Positions 22,500-32,703 of a DNA stretch of 64,000 bases are shown here, in pieces (within the stretch, counting starts at the first letter, position 1; each line of letters opens with the position of its first letter). The stretch comes from Macropodus opercularis. Taxonomy: Eukaryota; Chordata; Actinopteri; Anabantiformes; Osphronemidae. The translations under genes were made by a program, and so were the position numbers. The notes beneath the pieces are model-generated. The model did not search any database and was not told the origin of the DNA. It saw only the letters and a list, made by a program, of their open reading frames with translations. The stretch lies in assembly GCA_030770545.1 (NCBI GenBank), contig CM061106.1, positions 8,350,001 through 8,414,000 of the forward strand, read 5' to 3'.

Positions 22500-23712
22500 T
22501 GGTGGAATTTGAGGTTGTTGACGCATCGTCTACCTGCTGCATCTTGTCCTGTCTCGTCTGGAGGCCTCTGGAAGTGCTGTGAGGCTCATGCTCTTCATGG
22601 TTTCTCCCGTGCTTTCATCACCATCCAGCCATCACTGCTGAGGGGGAAGCTGGAGGTGGTGTGAGTGGACCAACATCTGGCTGCCTGGACCATCGACTAC
22701 CTCACTGAATGGCCAGTTCGTGAGGCTGCGTGACTTTATGTCAGAGGTGGTGTCTGCAGCACGGAAAAGCTCAAGGGACGGTGCTTTCCCCTTTCTGTTC
22801 ACCCTGGACACGTCTGACGTCAGGTCCCACTCCCACCACTGTCACCTGCAGAAGCTCTCAGACAACGTCATTGTTGGACGTGTATCCAGAGAGAACGAGT
22901 TGGAATAAAGGAGGGTCATCACTGACTTTGTGGCCTGGTGAGAGGAAAACTACCAGTAAAACAAAGGAGTAGGTGACTTCAGACGACTCCACCACACGCT
23001 GGTGAGCATCCAGGGCTCAGTCATTGAGATCGTGGACACCTTTAAATACCGGACTGGACTGATAATACAGACGCTCTGTGCAGGAAGAGCCAAAGTGGCT
23101 CCACCTGCTGAGCAGACTGACTCTGTGTGAGGGAGCGTTTACAGACATTCTGTGACTCTGTGGTGGCCTCAGCAGTTCTCTACGCTGTTGTGTGCTGGGC
23201 AGGAAGAGACTTAACAAGCTGGTTAAGGAGCTGGTTCTGTCCTGGGCTGCACACGGACACTATGGAGGAGGCAGCAGACAGAAGGAAGCTGGTAACTGTC
23301 CTCCATCATGGATGATCCCTCCCCCCCTGCACCAGGCTGTAGAGGCTCTGAGCAGCACCTTCAGCAGACTGTTACCCCCCCGGTGTAGGACAGAGAGCTA
23401 CCGTCGTTCATTCCTCCCACAACACAAGACTGAGTGATGGATACGTGTAGCACACAGTGGACACTACATTTGGCTTTTTTCTTTGTTTCTTCTCTAGTTT
23501 TCAAATGTTTATATTAAATGCAATATTTCAATTGATCTACTGTAAATACAGATCTTGCTAATTTTTCTTTGTTCTTTCAGTACAGACTTGTTACAGCTGT
23601 TATTGTTTGTCCTGTGGATCCTGCACATTGTTTCTACTGCTGCTGTAAACAGACATTTCAACACTGTGGGATCAATAAAATCATATCTATCTATTTATGT
23701 ATCTATATATAC
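22500..23712 (+). mobile_element. Rex/L2-like LINE, 5'-truncated and decayed
   Basis: Pieces of a reverse transcriptase from the Jockey/L2/Rex group occur in three frames: PWTIDYLTEWPV (frames disrupted), FRSHSHHCHLQKLS-like and SDN residues of the palm, then KRLNKLVKELVLSWAAHGHY, PLHQAVEALSSTFSRLLPPR, and CRTESYRRSFLPQ. The 3' tail ACACTGTGGGATCAATAAAA followed by TCTATCTATTTATGTATC is the usual tail of these fish LINEs. A related copy on the opposite strand is at 55938-56658. Many indels and stops show that it is inactive. The left limit is approximate. Confidence 0.8.
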
Positions 23713-23719
23713 CCTGTTA

Positions 23720-24424
23720 TGCTCCTTATTGAGAATCACTGCTATGCTGTGAAAAATGCAGAAGCTTTGATAAGCTCAAATTTCTGTGTGAGTTTTGCTC
23801 CAAAGGTTCTGACATGGACCATAGACGTGCAGGTCGTTGTAACAGGCGTTTGAACAGCGAGTGGAGACTGACCCTCTGTAAATACTGTCACAGAACCTGT
23901 AGTTAAGTACAGACAACGATTTCATGCTCAGAGGAAACACTTATATCTAACTGACACTAGACCCACATGTTGTTTTAACTGGCACATGCAGGCAGGAGCA
24001 CATCCCCCTGATTTTCATCCTCTCTTCACTGGCTGCTCCTGAACTAGAATAAATAAGATTAGAATTAAGTTGAAATCTTTTTCATTTGCTTTTACCTTCT
24101 TGAATGGTAAACATGCAAAAAGCTGAATGATGAGCTGAGCTCTTACAGACTCAACTAATTACTGTTGACCTCCTCTTTGTTTTGTGAGGATTTTTATGGC
24201 ATCTGGAGCTGATGGATCTGAATATGTGTTGATGTGATTGGTCGGCAGATGCTGTGACGAATGTATTAAATTAATGTATTAAACTGAGCTTCAAAGTGTA
24301 GAGACCAGATAGTGATGGTTAGTTCATTATTAATTAGTTAATTATTAATTAGATGGTTAATTAAACAGTGGTAGTCAGTGATCATAATTAAATGTTCTCC
24401 TTTGAGTATATTCCACGTTCATAG
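23720..24424 (+). other. No gene seen
   Basis: The LINE 3' flank up to the first recognised exon of the E3 ligase gene. Upstream exons of that gene might lie here, but none was identified. Confidence 0.35.
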
Positions 24425-24531
24425 AACGACGAAATGAGTTTCGTAGAAAAGCCATGGAGGAGGATCTATTACATTTCTTGCGGTCGAGAGAGGTCTCAGA
24501 AGAGAACATCGCGAGCATGCAAAGAGACAAG
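24425..24531 (+). CDS. HECT/G2E3-like gene, exon a
   Basis: Acceptor TTCATAG ends at 24424 and donor GTGGGC begins at 24532. It encodes RRNEFRRKAMEEDLLHFLRS then REVSEENIASMQRDK. A short helical segment of this type begins the fish G2E3-like HECT proteins that recur in multi-copy families. The translation start is either the ATG inside this exon (AMEEDLL) or further upstream. Confidence 0.6.
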
Positions 24532-24711
24532 GTGGGCACAAATTCCTTCCACTAACCAAAGCGTTTGCATACAGACAAATGTTAGGATATTTATGTGATT
24601 ACAGCAGTTGAACTAGCAAAGGTTGTTAGCGTTATTTTATATGTTGTAAACTTTTAATTTGAGTTTTGTGACTAAACAAGTTAGGTTATAGTTTATACCT
24701 AGTTAACAAAC

Positions 24712-24960
24712 TTGTCTTGTGGCTTCATAACAAAACCAGAATTTCTGGAAACTAAATATGAGTTTAATGAACTTCATGATATTAGTCCAGCCATCATGAC
24801 TGATGAACAAATGGTAAAATATATCCCTTCATATGGTGATCGAGTTGCTGTTCTCTCCTTCTGTCACCAAGCACAGTGCAGCACCGATAAAGAGACTCTT
24901 TTACAAAGATTACAAAATAAGATAGGAGCACGGAATATGAAATCAAAGAGAAAAGGAGGC
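24712..24960 (+). CDS. HECT/G2E3-like gene, exon b
   Basis: The exon encodes ISPAIMTDEQMVKYIPSYGD, RVAVLSFC, and KETLLQRLQNKIGARNMKSK. The block is a small SAM-like helical module usual in these proteins (KYIPSYGDRVAVLSFC is highly characteristic). The splice edges are uncertain: the acceptor could be CCAG at about 24740, and the donor is probably near 24970. The reading continues the gene begun at 24425 and joins exon c at 25310. Confidence 0.6.
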
Positions 24961-25309
24961 TTATGTGGTACATCACTTGTGTTCCAAAAGCAAGGAGAAG
25001 GAATGTCAAGGAATAGAAGTAATGCAGGAGAAAATCTCTGTATCTGTATCTCCGTGTACTTCTGTAGGATACTACATTTTCAGGACTTTGTTGTTTATGT
25101 TTGTGGGTAGACCCACTTTTTAGGGCGTGAACCTTAACAGACTCTGATGGAGATACAAAAAAAATTATGAAATATATTGAATTCTTCTATAAATTCTTAG
25201 TAGGCTTTTTTCTTTTTTAGCCATATGTATTGGATGCACAAAAGTTAATACTAAATGTTCTAACTATTATTATCTTAAAACTATCTTGTTTTGTTTTTAT
25301 TTGCTGCAG

Positions 25310-25735
25310 AGTCTGCCTTTCCAGATGCAACCAAGAACCAAAAAACTAAGGGTAATCTCTGAGACCATGGAAGCACAAGTTCCAGGGAAATCTCATTACT
25401 CTCATTCAACCCCAAAAGACATTAAAAAACTTTACACTGACCAGGGGCAGGACCCGAACTTAAGTGATAATGATGACAATACTCATACTCTCCAGCCTTC
25501 TGAGGATTTCACTGACTCCTGCTTTAAAATTATTGATCTGACTGGTGCAGTTTGTAATAACTCCCCAGAAAAAGGAGACAAGGACATCTGTCAAGAAACT
25601 TCTGGAAATGTTTTGGAACTAGATGGTGATGAAGCAGATACAGTTGAATGGGATCCAGCGGATGATCTTGGTGGAGCTGGTGGTGATGAGACTGTTGTGA
25701 TTACATGGAATTACTACACTGAAAATGTCACACAG
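25310..25735 (+). CDS. HECT/G2E3-like gene, exon c
   Basis: Acceptor TTGCTGCAG ends at 25309; donor GTAATT begins at 25736. It encodes SLPFQMQPRTKKLRVISETM and then a long acidic linker (DNDDNTHTLQPSEDFTDSCF, GDEADTVEWDPADDLGGAGG). The acidic, low-complexity make-up suggests a disordered linker between the N-terminal module and the catalytic domain. No enzyme motif is present. Confidence 0.65.
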
Positions 25736-25840
25736 GTAATTAAGTAAGACGAGGGATGATTTGTGGATGTCTGCTGTCGTACCCAGTAACGTAATTGTGC
25801 ATATAGTTTTAACTTTTTGCACTTCTCTATTGTCCTTCAG

Positions 25841-25957
25841 AACACAGAACTGAGTGGTGAACAAAGGCAGGATTTATATCTCCCTTTGCCATCAGCTAGT
25901 GGCCAACCTCCACTACATGTGCAGTCCACAGATGAAGAAGCAATGCAAAGTACAAAG
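25841..25957 (+). CDS. HECT/G2E3-like gene, exon d
   Basis: A 117-bp phase-0 exon with acceptor GTCCTTCAG (ends 25840) and donor GTTGGA (from 25958). It encodes NTELSGEQRQDLYLPLPSAS and then GQPPLHVQSTDEEAMQSTK. It is a linker exon with no domain. It splices in phase with exons c and e. Confidence 0.6.
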
Positions 25958-26517
25958 GTTGGACAGCATTGCAAGCAACCTGAATACATAATTTAGTCTG
26001 TACGACTGCATGATTTCACATAACTGTTAAGATGTGATACGACAGCAGGGGAAAACATATCAGTTAATGCAATCTTGCATGCCCTCTGCATTTCAGATCA
26101 GTCTGTGCTTTCTGCCTGCAATACCTCTAAAAGTGACATCTTTTCTGTGACTAGATTTGTCATTATATTCACTTTACCTAAACCAGCGTGATTTAACAGA
26201 GAAACACTTACAATAAGCCGTCTGGTATTGTATTACTCTGCCTGGGAATACAATTATATAAATCCTGTGACGCTCTAGAGGAGCTCTGTCAGGGCTGAAG
26301 AAGTAACTGATGAGTTCATACTGTTATAAGGGTTAACTTGGGTCGAGTTTGGAGACAACAAATTTTGGACAGAAAACCACTAAATGTGTGGATTCAAAAG
26401 ATGATGACTGATGTGGGTGTTCCCTGGCCACCAAGGATCTTATGAAGAGATGTTTTTGAGTTAGATTTAAATGTTCCAAACTGTTTTTGATGTTTGTTTT
26501 TGTTTTTTCTTCTAGCA

Positions 26518-27593
26518 GGACAGTGGACTGCAAGAGTTGCCTTTAAATTCAAGCAGCCAACTTTCACCATCTGCCATAGCTTGCAACTCCACAAATCCAG
26601 AAAGCCCACGATATGCATCAATTCGCAGAATAAAGGTTGTCGAAGATCTTTTGGCTGTGTTTATGGACAGTAGCATAATAAGTTTGTCGCTAAAGATGGA
26701 CTTTGTAAATGAAAAAGCCATTGATGATGCTGGAGTGTCAAGGGAGGTTTACACTGCATTCTGGGAGCAGTTGCTTGAGCAATGTGAAGGGGAAACAGAG
26801 CGAGTTCCAAGGCTGCGGCCCGATTTCTGAGGCTGAATGGCAAGCCATTGGACGGATCTGGGTCAAAGGATTACTAGACCACGGTGTGATGCCAGCAAGA
26901 CTTTCAATGGCTTTCATTTTAGCTTGCATCCATGGAATTGATTCAGTTGGTGCAGACATTTTGATGACATCATTTCTTAACTACCTTCCTCCTATTGAAA
27001 GATCAGCTGTTGAGAAGGCTCTCCAGGGCACATTGGAGGAAAGTGATGAAGAGGACTTGCTTGACCTTTTTACAAGAATGGGTTCACATTCTCTCCCTCC
27101 AAAGAACAACATTGAGGAAGCCATCCACACAATGGCTCACAAAGCCATTCTCCAAGAGCCAAAATATATAGTAGACTGCTTCTCCACACCCATGGCATTT
27201 GTATATCTGAAACTACCAGACAAGGAAAGTGTTGTGTCTCTGTATGAATCAAAGAAAGCCACAGGCAAAAGAGTGTCACAACTATTTGAGTCAACAATAG
27301 TGATAATGAATCAAAGAGAACAGACAACCTTTAACCATCTACAGCGTTATGTGAAAAATGCTGACCACGCCAAAGCTGAAAAAATCGTGCGTTTCTGCAC
27401 TGGTCCTTCTGTCATATGTGTAGACAAAATCATGGTAAGTTTTAATACAGAAACTGGGCTCAACAGAAGGCCCGTTGCTCACACCTGTGGAGCCACACTG
27501 GAAGTGCCATCCACTTATAGTTCTTACCCTGAATTTCGCACTGAGTTTGACAACATCCTGTCCAGCAACTACTTTGAAATGGACATCCTTTAA
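26518..27593 (+). pseudogene. HECT-domain E3 ligase exon with 2-bp frameshift (G2E3-like)
   Basis: Acceptor CTTCTAGCAG precedes DSGLQELPLNSSS. The frame up to 26828 holds the HECT N-lobe start (RIKVVEDLLAVFMDSSIISL, AIDDAGVSREVYTAFWEQLL) and hits TGA. A second frame from about 26822 to TAA 27591-27593 continues the fold, ending RRPVAHTCGATLEVPSTYSS, YPEFRTEFDNILSSNYFEMD and IL. The Cys in AHTC matches the catalytic thioester cysteine of HECT ligases. At the break, GATTTCTGAGG lacks a TC that the family pattern (Asp-Phe-Ser-Glu) would require. Known: HECT ligases pass ubiquitin through this cysteine. This copy could make only a truncated protein unless the frameshift is a sequencing error. Confidence 0.75.
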
Positions 27594-27599
27594 AGTGGA

Positions 27600-28247
27600 A
27601 ATCAGTGTTCATCAAGCCTAATAATAACAGGCCTTGTTACATTTTTTACTTTTTTACTTAGGGCAAGCGGCCTACCTTCTACTTTCTGTTGGTGCAATAA
27701 AATAAATGACCATACCTTTCATTATTATTATTAAATTTAATCTTATTTGATTAATTTATTTTTAATTATGTATAGGTTTGAAGTGGTTGTAACTTTGTGT
27801 TCTAACCTTTGTGTTTTGGCTGAGATCAATATTTTGTTATGGTCTTGGTTGGCTTGCTAAGATGGAAGATTATAAAGTTTTGTATGACCTGTTCAGTTGT
27901 TCAGTATCAATAATTGTTGATGTTACAGTGTTAAGGTGTTATGAAGTCAAACCTTTTAGATTATTCAAGGAAGAAAATGGTTAATGGTGAAGGTACATAT
28001 CAGGACATATTAAGTCTAAATAAAAACTGTTTCCACACTACTAACAAGCACTTGTGTTGTTATTTTCTGCCCCTTTCTGAAACTAGTGTTAGGCAAGACA
28101 GGTTGTGCACAGACACCTTCCATGTGCTTTGTTTGTCAATTAGATGTCACCTGATATCTGTACAAATTGGTTATAGAAGGTGTCTTCTATATATCCCACT
28201 ATCATAAAAATATAGAAACTGGACCTCTAAATTTTAGGCATTCTTAC
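27600..28247 (+). other. AT-rich 3' flank of the HECT gene
   Basis: Contains a GCAATAAAATAAATG poly(A)-type signal at about 27694, which plausibly ends the HECT transcript. Nothing else is recognised. Confidence 0.5.
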
Positions 28248-28251
28248 TTAA

Positions 28252-28313
28252 TCCATGTGCAGCCTCCGAGGGCTCAAAACGACCCCACTGTAAAATAGGG
28301 GGCACTCAAAGCT

Positions 28314-28356
<43 letters not shown>

Positions 28357-28504
28357 GGGTTGAATAAAACAGCCTTCGTGGGTGTTACATCTAAGCAATG
28401 AACAAGTTCGTCTGTCTGCGGCTGTTTTATCCAACCCTTGTGTGGTTTTTGAGATTAGAGCGCCCCCTGTTTTCCTTTTGACATCCTCGAAGGCTGCACA
28501 AGGG
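28252..28504. mobile_element. piggyBac-type MITE with TTAA target duplication
   Basis: The left arm (TCCATGTGCAGCC...) and right arm (...GGCTGCACAAGGG) are long imperfect inverted repeats: GCAGCCTCCGAGG against CCTCGAAGGCTGC, and CAAGGGTTGAATAAAACAGC against its mirror near 28423-28442. TTAA flanks both ends (28248-28251 and 28505-28508), the target duplication expected of piggyBac transposases. It has no coding capacity. A (CA)n tract at about 28317-28354 sits in the left arm. Confidence 0.75.
28317..28354 (+). repeat. (CA)n microsatellite
   Basis: About 19 CA units inside the left arm of the MITE. Confidence 0.95.
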
Positions 28505-28819
28505 TTAAACTATAATTTGTTATCAAAATTTTGGTTGATTGACCAAATAATGAATAGACAATTTGACTTCTGACATGGTAGCAGCAGCTAAGGGTCACTT
28601 GTGTCCTATTTGTAGCCGTACAACAAGTGAAATAATGTAAACTGACAGAACAAAACAATAACATGTTTATTTTTACAGGAAACACCTTGTGTTTCTTACT
28701 TTACAGTGAGAATAAAGTAAAAGTTGACAGTAATCAGAAATACTTAAGGAACCAACAGCCCCTCCCATTTTGCAAATCATCACGCTGACCCCTCTGGGAT
28801 ACACAGGAATACTCCTGTC

Positions 28820-29530
28820 TTACAGAGATGCACTAATAGCCTCTCTAAGGCGCATATACAGATTCACAGCTTGATACGGATCATTTGGTAGAGTCAGTTG
28901 GAAATCTGATATAATAATGTTGCATAGTTCGTATACATCCGGATCGCATGGTATGGCCAGTCGAAAGACACATTCATTTTTGCACAATTGAACATGTTCA
29001 TCTTCAACCAGGTACATGTAGTCTCTTGTCCTGTACAGTTCAGGCAATGCATACATCACATTGGGGCGACCACTGGGGGACGTTCTGGTTTTTTGAAGGC
29101 CTGATGGTGTGTGTTCCAAACCTGTACAGTGTTGTCCAGCTCATCCATTTAAAAACAACATACAAACAGATTTGAGCAGACAACTGATGATCCTCAACAT
29201 ACATATGAACCTAACCACAGCACTGAAATATATTATTTATTTAAATGTATTCTTCCCTTCTTTCTGTTCTTACTCCTCCTCTCTCACAAATTCACACATA
29301 CATAAAAACATGTAATTTTTTAATCTCACCTGGATGAGTCCCATGCAACAGAACTGGAGGAGGCTTTTGTCCAAAAGCCCGCCATCGAAGAAGCCATTGT
29401 CTCTGAGGTCTACAAACAATGATAACCAGTACTGTACACACTGGCTGCGAAGAATCCCCCACCAAAATTCAATTCTTTGGTTGGCAGTGCTGGCTCCCTC
29501 CAGGTAACTGTCGAGGGCATCATCTGGGTG
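28820..29530 (-). pseudogene. rve-type integrase core domain protein, C-terminal part, broken
   Basis: Minus strand. STANQRIEFWWGILRSQCVQY carries the conserved NQRIE with the third catalytic acid of this retroviral-integrase-like family, followed by LLDKSLLQFCCMGLIQ and a GTGAGA donor near 29330. The next exon (29150 downward) reads DELDNTVQVWNTHTIRPSKN. A one-base slip in a run of C (about 29075) moves the frame to SGRPNVMYALPELYRTRDYM and onward to TAG at 28820. Known: such domains come from DDE transposons. The N-terminal catalytic half is absent: at about 29530 the frame joins polinton-adjacent sequence instead. Confidence 0.65.
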
Positions 29531-29619
29531 AGCAGGTCGAAGGAAACGCTGAAAGCCTCTGACGTAGCCATTCGTAGGGGTGTAGGGGTCTGCTTTATAA
29601 GCCCGAGGACTCATGCTTT

Positions 29620-30395
29620 CACCGGTCTAAAGTTTAACTTGAGTATAGTTTTGCCAAAGCCAAACTCGACCAGTTCGTCCTGGTCCGTCTTAATTTCAAC
29701 GTATATGTTTTCTATGTGGGCTTTTGAGCCGGGTTAAATGATTTTGTTATAATATCTCCGTATTTACCCTCAATAGAGATACAGCGGACAAGCGGTGATG
29801 AGCTGTCACCAACGATCTGATGCTTCACAATGTCTGAATAAAGAAACAGGTTGTAAAACCCTGCTTCTAAATCGGCTGGGTGGGGAGAATATCGACCCCC
29901 CGGTCCTGCTGAGATCCACTCGTGAGGGTCCAAACCAAGGATGTAAGCCATGGGTGGCACAAACTTTAATTTGTAGCGGCCGCTGCCTGTCCATACAAAG
30001 ACCTGCTTGCGGTCGTCATAGGAGACGCTGGCATCTAATTTCACTTTTCGAAAGTATGTGTTTATTGTCCCTGCGACTGCATCAATAGAATCGTATGTTC
30101 CATATCCGTAAGCCATAGCTTTGGCTTTAAATTTCCCTTCCTCCTGCAAGGGTGTAGCTAAAAGATCCTCAGGGACACCGTGCTCCCACATATCTATCCA
30201 TTTGAAAAATCCGCTGCCTGAAGGCACAGTCAGCCATGTGTGTGGAAACGAAATATCGGTCAGAGTGACCTCCCACGGGCCTGTTAAATTTATATGTTGC
30301 GCTAAATCAACATGGAACTTTGACTCCGTATTATCTTTAAACGTGCCCATACTGGCGTTAGACGGGAGCGTGATATAGAAGCCATTCTTCTCCAT
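29620..30395 (-). pseudogene. Polinton/Maverick minor-capsid-like (penton-type) protein, frameshifted
   Basis: The start is the ATG at 30395 (MEKNGFYITLPSNASMG). The order FYITLPSNAS, then LTGPWEVTLTDISFPHTW, then YILGLDPHEW, is typical of the jelly-roll minor capsid proteins of Polintons. The main frame stops at 29712 after NPAQKPT, but the neighbouring frame continues the expected C-terminus (HIENIYVEIKTDQDELVEFG, FGKTILKLNFRPV) to about 29625, so one indel breaks it. The integrase lies upstream on the same strand (30442-31430). No polymerase, protease or ATPase genes are in the window. Confidence 0.7.
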
Positions 30396-30441
30396 CTTGT
30401 AGTAGAAAACGTTATGGAAGCTTAGACGTCTGTACAAATCA

Positions 30442-31430
30442 TTATATAGACTTCACGTCGCTACTCTTGACGTAACTGTTGAATTTCTGTGGCCAGTTTT
30501 TCCATTTAACAAGGGAATAATCCACTCCGTCGATTTTACGTTTACTCAGGACCTTTTCTACATAAAAGAGTTTGTTTCCAGCCACGGTTACTTTCTGTAA
30601 TTCAGCCTCATAGAACGAGCCCTCTATGGGCTCCCCATCTTAATCAACGAGACCGTACACCGGGGGAAACCGTGGAATACATTCATCTATTTTAAATACT
30701 TCGTCTGTAAATCCTTGGGTATATTTCTTATCAAATACCCCTCGCAGTTTGGATATTCTCACCAGATCACCTCTTTTAAAGTTGAACTTTAATTTGTTTT
30801 TGTGACGTAAAGGAAACGAACCGTACAAGTTTTGAAAAACTTGCGATGTATTTTCAGAAGCCACTTGAGAGGGTTGCATTTTTATACTCAAATAGTAAGT
30901 TTTGTTATAACCATCCACAAATCGTTTTAAAACATCCGTGTATCTTAGGGTGTTTCTCCCCGTAAAGTAACGATATAATTTATATTTTAACGTTTTATTG
31001 AAACATTCAATAACGGACGCCATGTTTATCCATCAAGGATTTAAATTGTTTATTGTAAAATTCTTTACCTAAATCGGTTTGAACACACTTTGAGTTGCCG
31101 CTTGTTGATAAAATAGAGGCGAATGCTTCGGTCACATCCCGAGAGCTTTTTCTCATAATAGGCTTCACGTACGCTTTCTTTGTAAACAAGTCAATAACTG
31201 TGAGCAGGAATTTGTATCCGTTGTTGTATTTTGACAGAGCCTGCATATCACATAAATCGGCTTGAAACTGGAAAAGAGGCTGTGACGCGAAAACTCTAAT
31301 TCTTTTAAAATGTATCCTTACGGGTTTGTGCAGAGTATAAGCATCTTGTTTTGATAGAAACTGTTTGATTTGGTTCAGACTTATTTTTCTACAAATAATT
31401 TTCTCTGCAAAATGCTTATGTGACCACTCA
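30442..31430 (-). pseudogene. Polinton/Maverick integrase with chromodomain, broken
   Basis: The minus-strand frames run QDAYTLHKPVRIHFKRIRVF, then QADLCDMQALSKYNNGYKFL, LTVIDLFTKKAYVKP, VQTDLGKEFYN and ASVIECFNKTLK. They hold the Asp, Asp and Glu of an integrase core. A C-terminal chromodomain follows (YVEKVLSKRKIDGVDYSLVK, WKNWPQKFNSYVK). Lesions: a deletion and frame change near 31020, just before the catalytic Glu, and an in-frame TAA at about 30642 before the chromodomain. Known: Polinton integrases insert the element and duplicate 6 bp; no terminal repeats were found here. Confidence 0.75.
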
Positions 31431-31439
31431 TCGTCTCAA

Positions 31440-31706
31440 CCCAGCTCTATGTAGGCGTGTAGACGATTTATTTAAAAAAACAATGAAAGTTGACAAAGAT
31501 AGGATTTAGTCAAATGGTTTTATTTAAAAATAACATGATGCATGAACGTGGATATAGAACATTGTAATACATGACATTTGTTTGTTTTGTTTTTAATTAA
31601 TCAGATTCCCCCGTCTGACATCCATTGCATATATATTACTGAAACTCGTGTATTTTTATGTATAATACACGAGTCAGAAAGGTTTTCAGCGTGTCCCGAA
31701 ATAGTA
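31440..31706 (+). other. No gene seen
   Basis: AT-rich spacer with a short palindrome (CTCGTGTATTTTTATGTATAATACACGAG, described by position 31647-31675). It might be the Polinton end or unrelated sequence. Confidence 0.35.
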
Positions 31707-31960
31707 CACTGTAAAAAAAGTCAGTAATATTAACAGCACATTACTGTCAAATCACGACAGTATAAAACTGTAAAAGGGCATACATTAAAATAGTGTTTCA
31801 TTTACAGTTATGTCTTGTATATCAAAAAACCAAATAAAATCTTATGGGAAAAACGTGTTTAAAAACTGCATTTCACTGTGAAAAATACAAATGACTGTAG
31901 TTTAAACACTAAACAACTGTAATCTAAAAGAGAACATAACACAGTTAAAATTACAGAATA
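31707..31960 (+). mobile_element. CACTA-like 5' terminus and subterminal repeats
   Basis: CACTGTAAAAAAAG starts at 31707. ACTGT, ACAGT and ACAGC motifs then recur in both orientations (about 31735, 31750, 31768, 31776, 31805, 31880, 31916, 31940). CACTG-type ends with many short subterminal repeats are the hallmark of EnSpm/CACTA transposons, which bind transposase there. A transposase gene follows at 32704. The matching 3' terminus was not found. Confidence 0.6.
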
Positions 31961-32339
31961 TCAGTGCTGAAACTATGTTTTGTTTTTTTAAAAAAAAAGG
32001 ATTTTAATATTGTTGTGTTTAAAATTTACTTTTTAATTTTAGGCTGTAATACATAAAATATTTGGTGATAAAGACACATTAGTCTTTATAGTCTTTAACC
32101 CTCCTGTTTCTGAGGGACAACAGTGATGGGCACATTTAATTAAACAAAAGTGTCAGAAGTGCCAAAAAGTTCACAAAACAAAAAACTTCAGTGCTGTAAG
32201 AGTTTAAATTGGATTAATCAGTTTAATATTCCCAGGAGAACTTAGACTTGTGATTGAATTTGAAACTATCGGCCACATCAAATCGCTGAGCAGCGCGATT
32301 TACTTGGTACTTGGTTTACTCGGTAATTGGCCTGGGCAA

Positions 32340-32610
32340 ATATCGTGAGAGCAAAGTTCACTATGGCTAGTCAGTCTGTGGCATGAGAGTGCACGTGCTG
32401 TTTACGAGCCCCTCGACAGAAACACGGAGAGCTAACATCACCACCTGAAACACCGGTAAGATAACAATTCACATTTCTAATTTCATTTAACTTGTTCGTT
32501 GTGTAAATGTATGTGTTGTAAATGCGTATTTTCTATTCCAGAGTGCTGTCAGAAGTAAAAGACGTTGACCGAGCTAGGTCCATCTAATTAGTGCATTACA
32601 TGTGCAAGGC
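32340..32610 (+). promoter_or_regulatory. Transposase 5' leader with small intron
   Basis: A GTAAGA donor follows CTGAAACACCG at 32455, and a CTATTCCAG acceptor precedes AGTGCTG at about 32543. This indicates a noncoding first exon and an intron ahead of the ATG at 32704. The promoter itself is not resolved. Confidence 0.45.
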
Positions 32611-32703
32611 TAGACCTTATCGTTTGAGTTAGCTAGCATTCATACTAACATGTAGCTGGATTACGTTTTGATATTGTGTTATTTTATCGTGTTTTTCGCT
32701 AAA

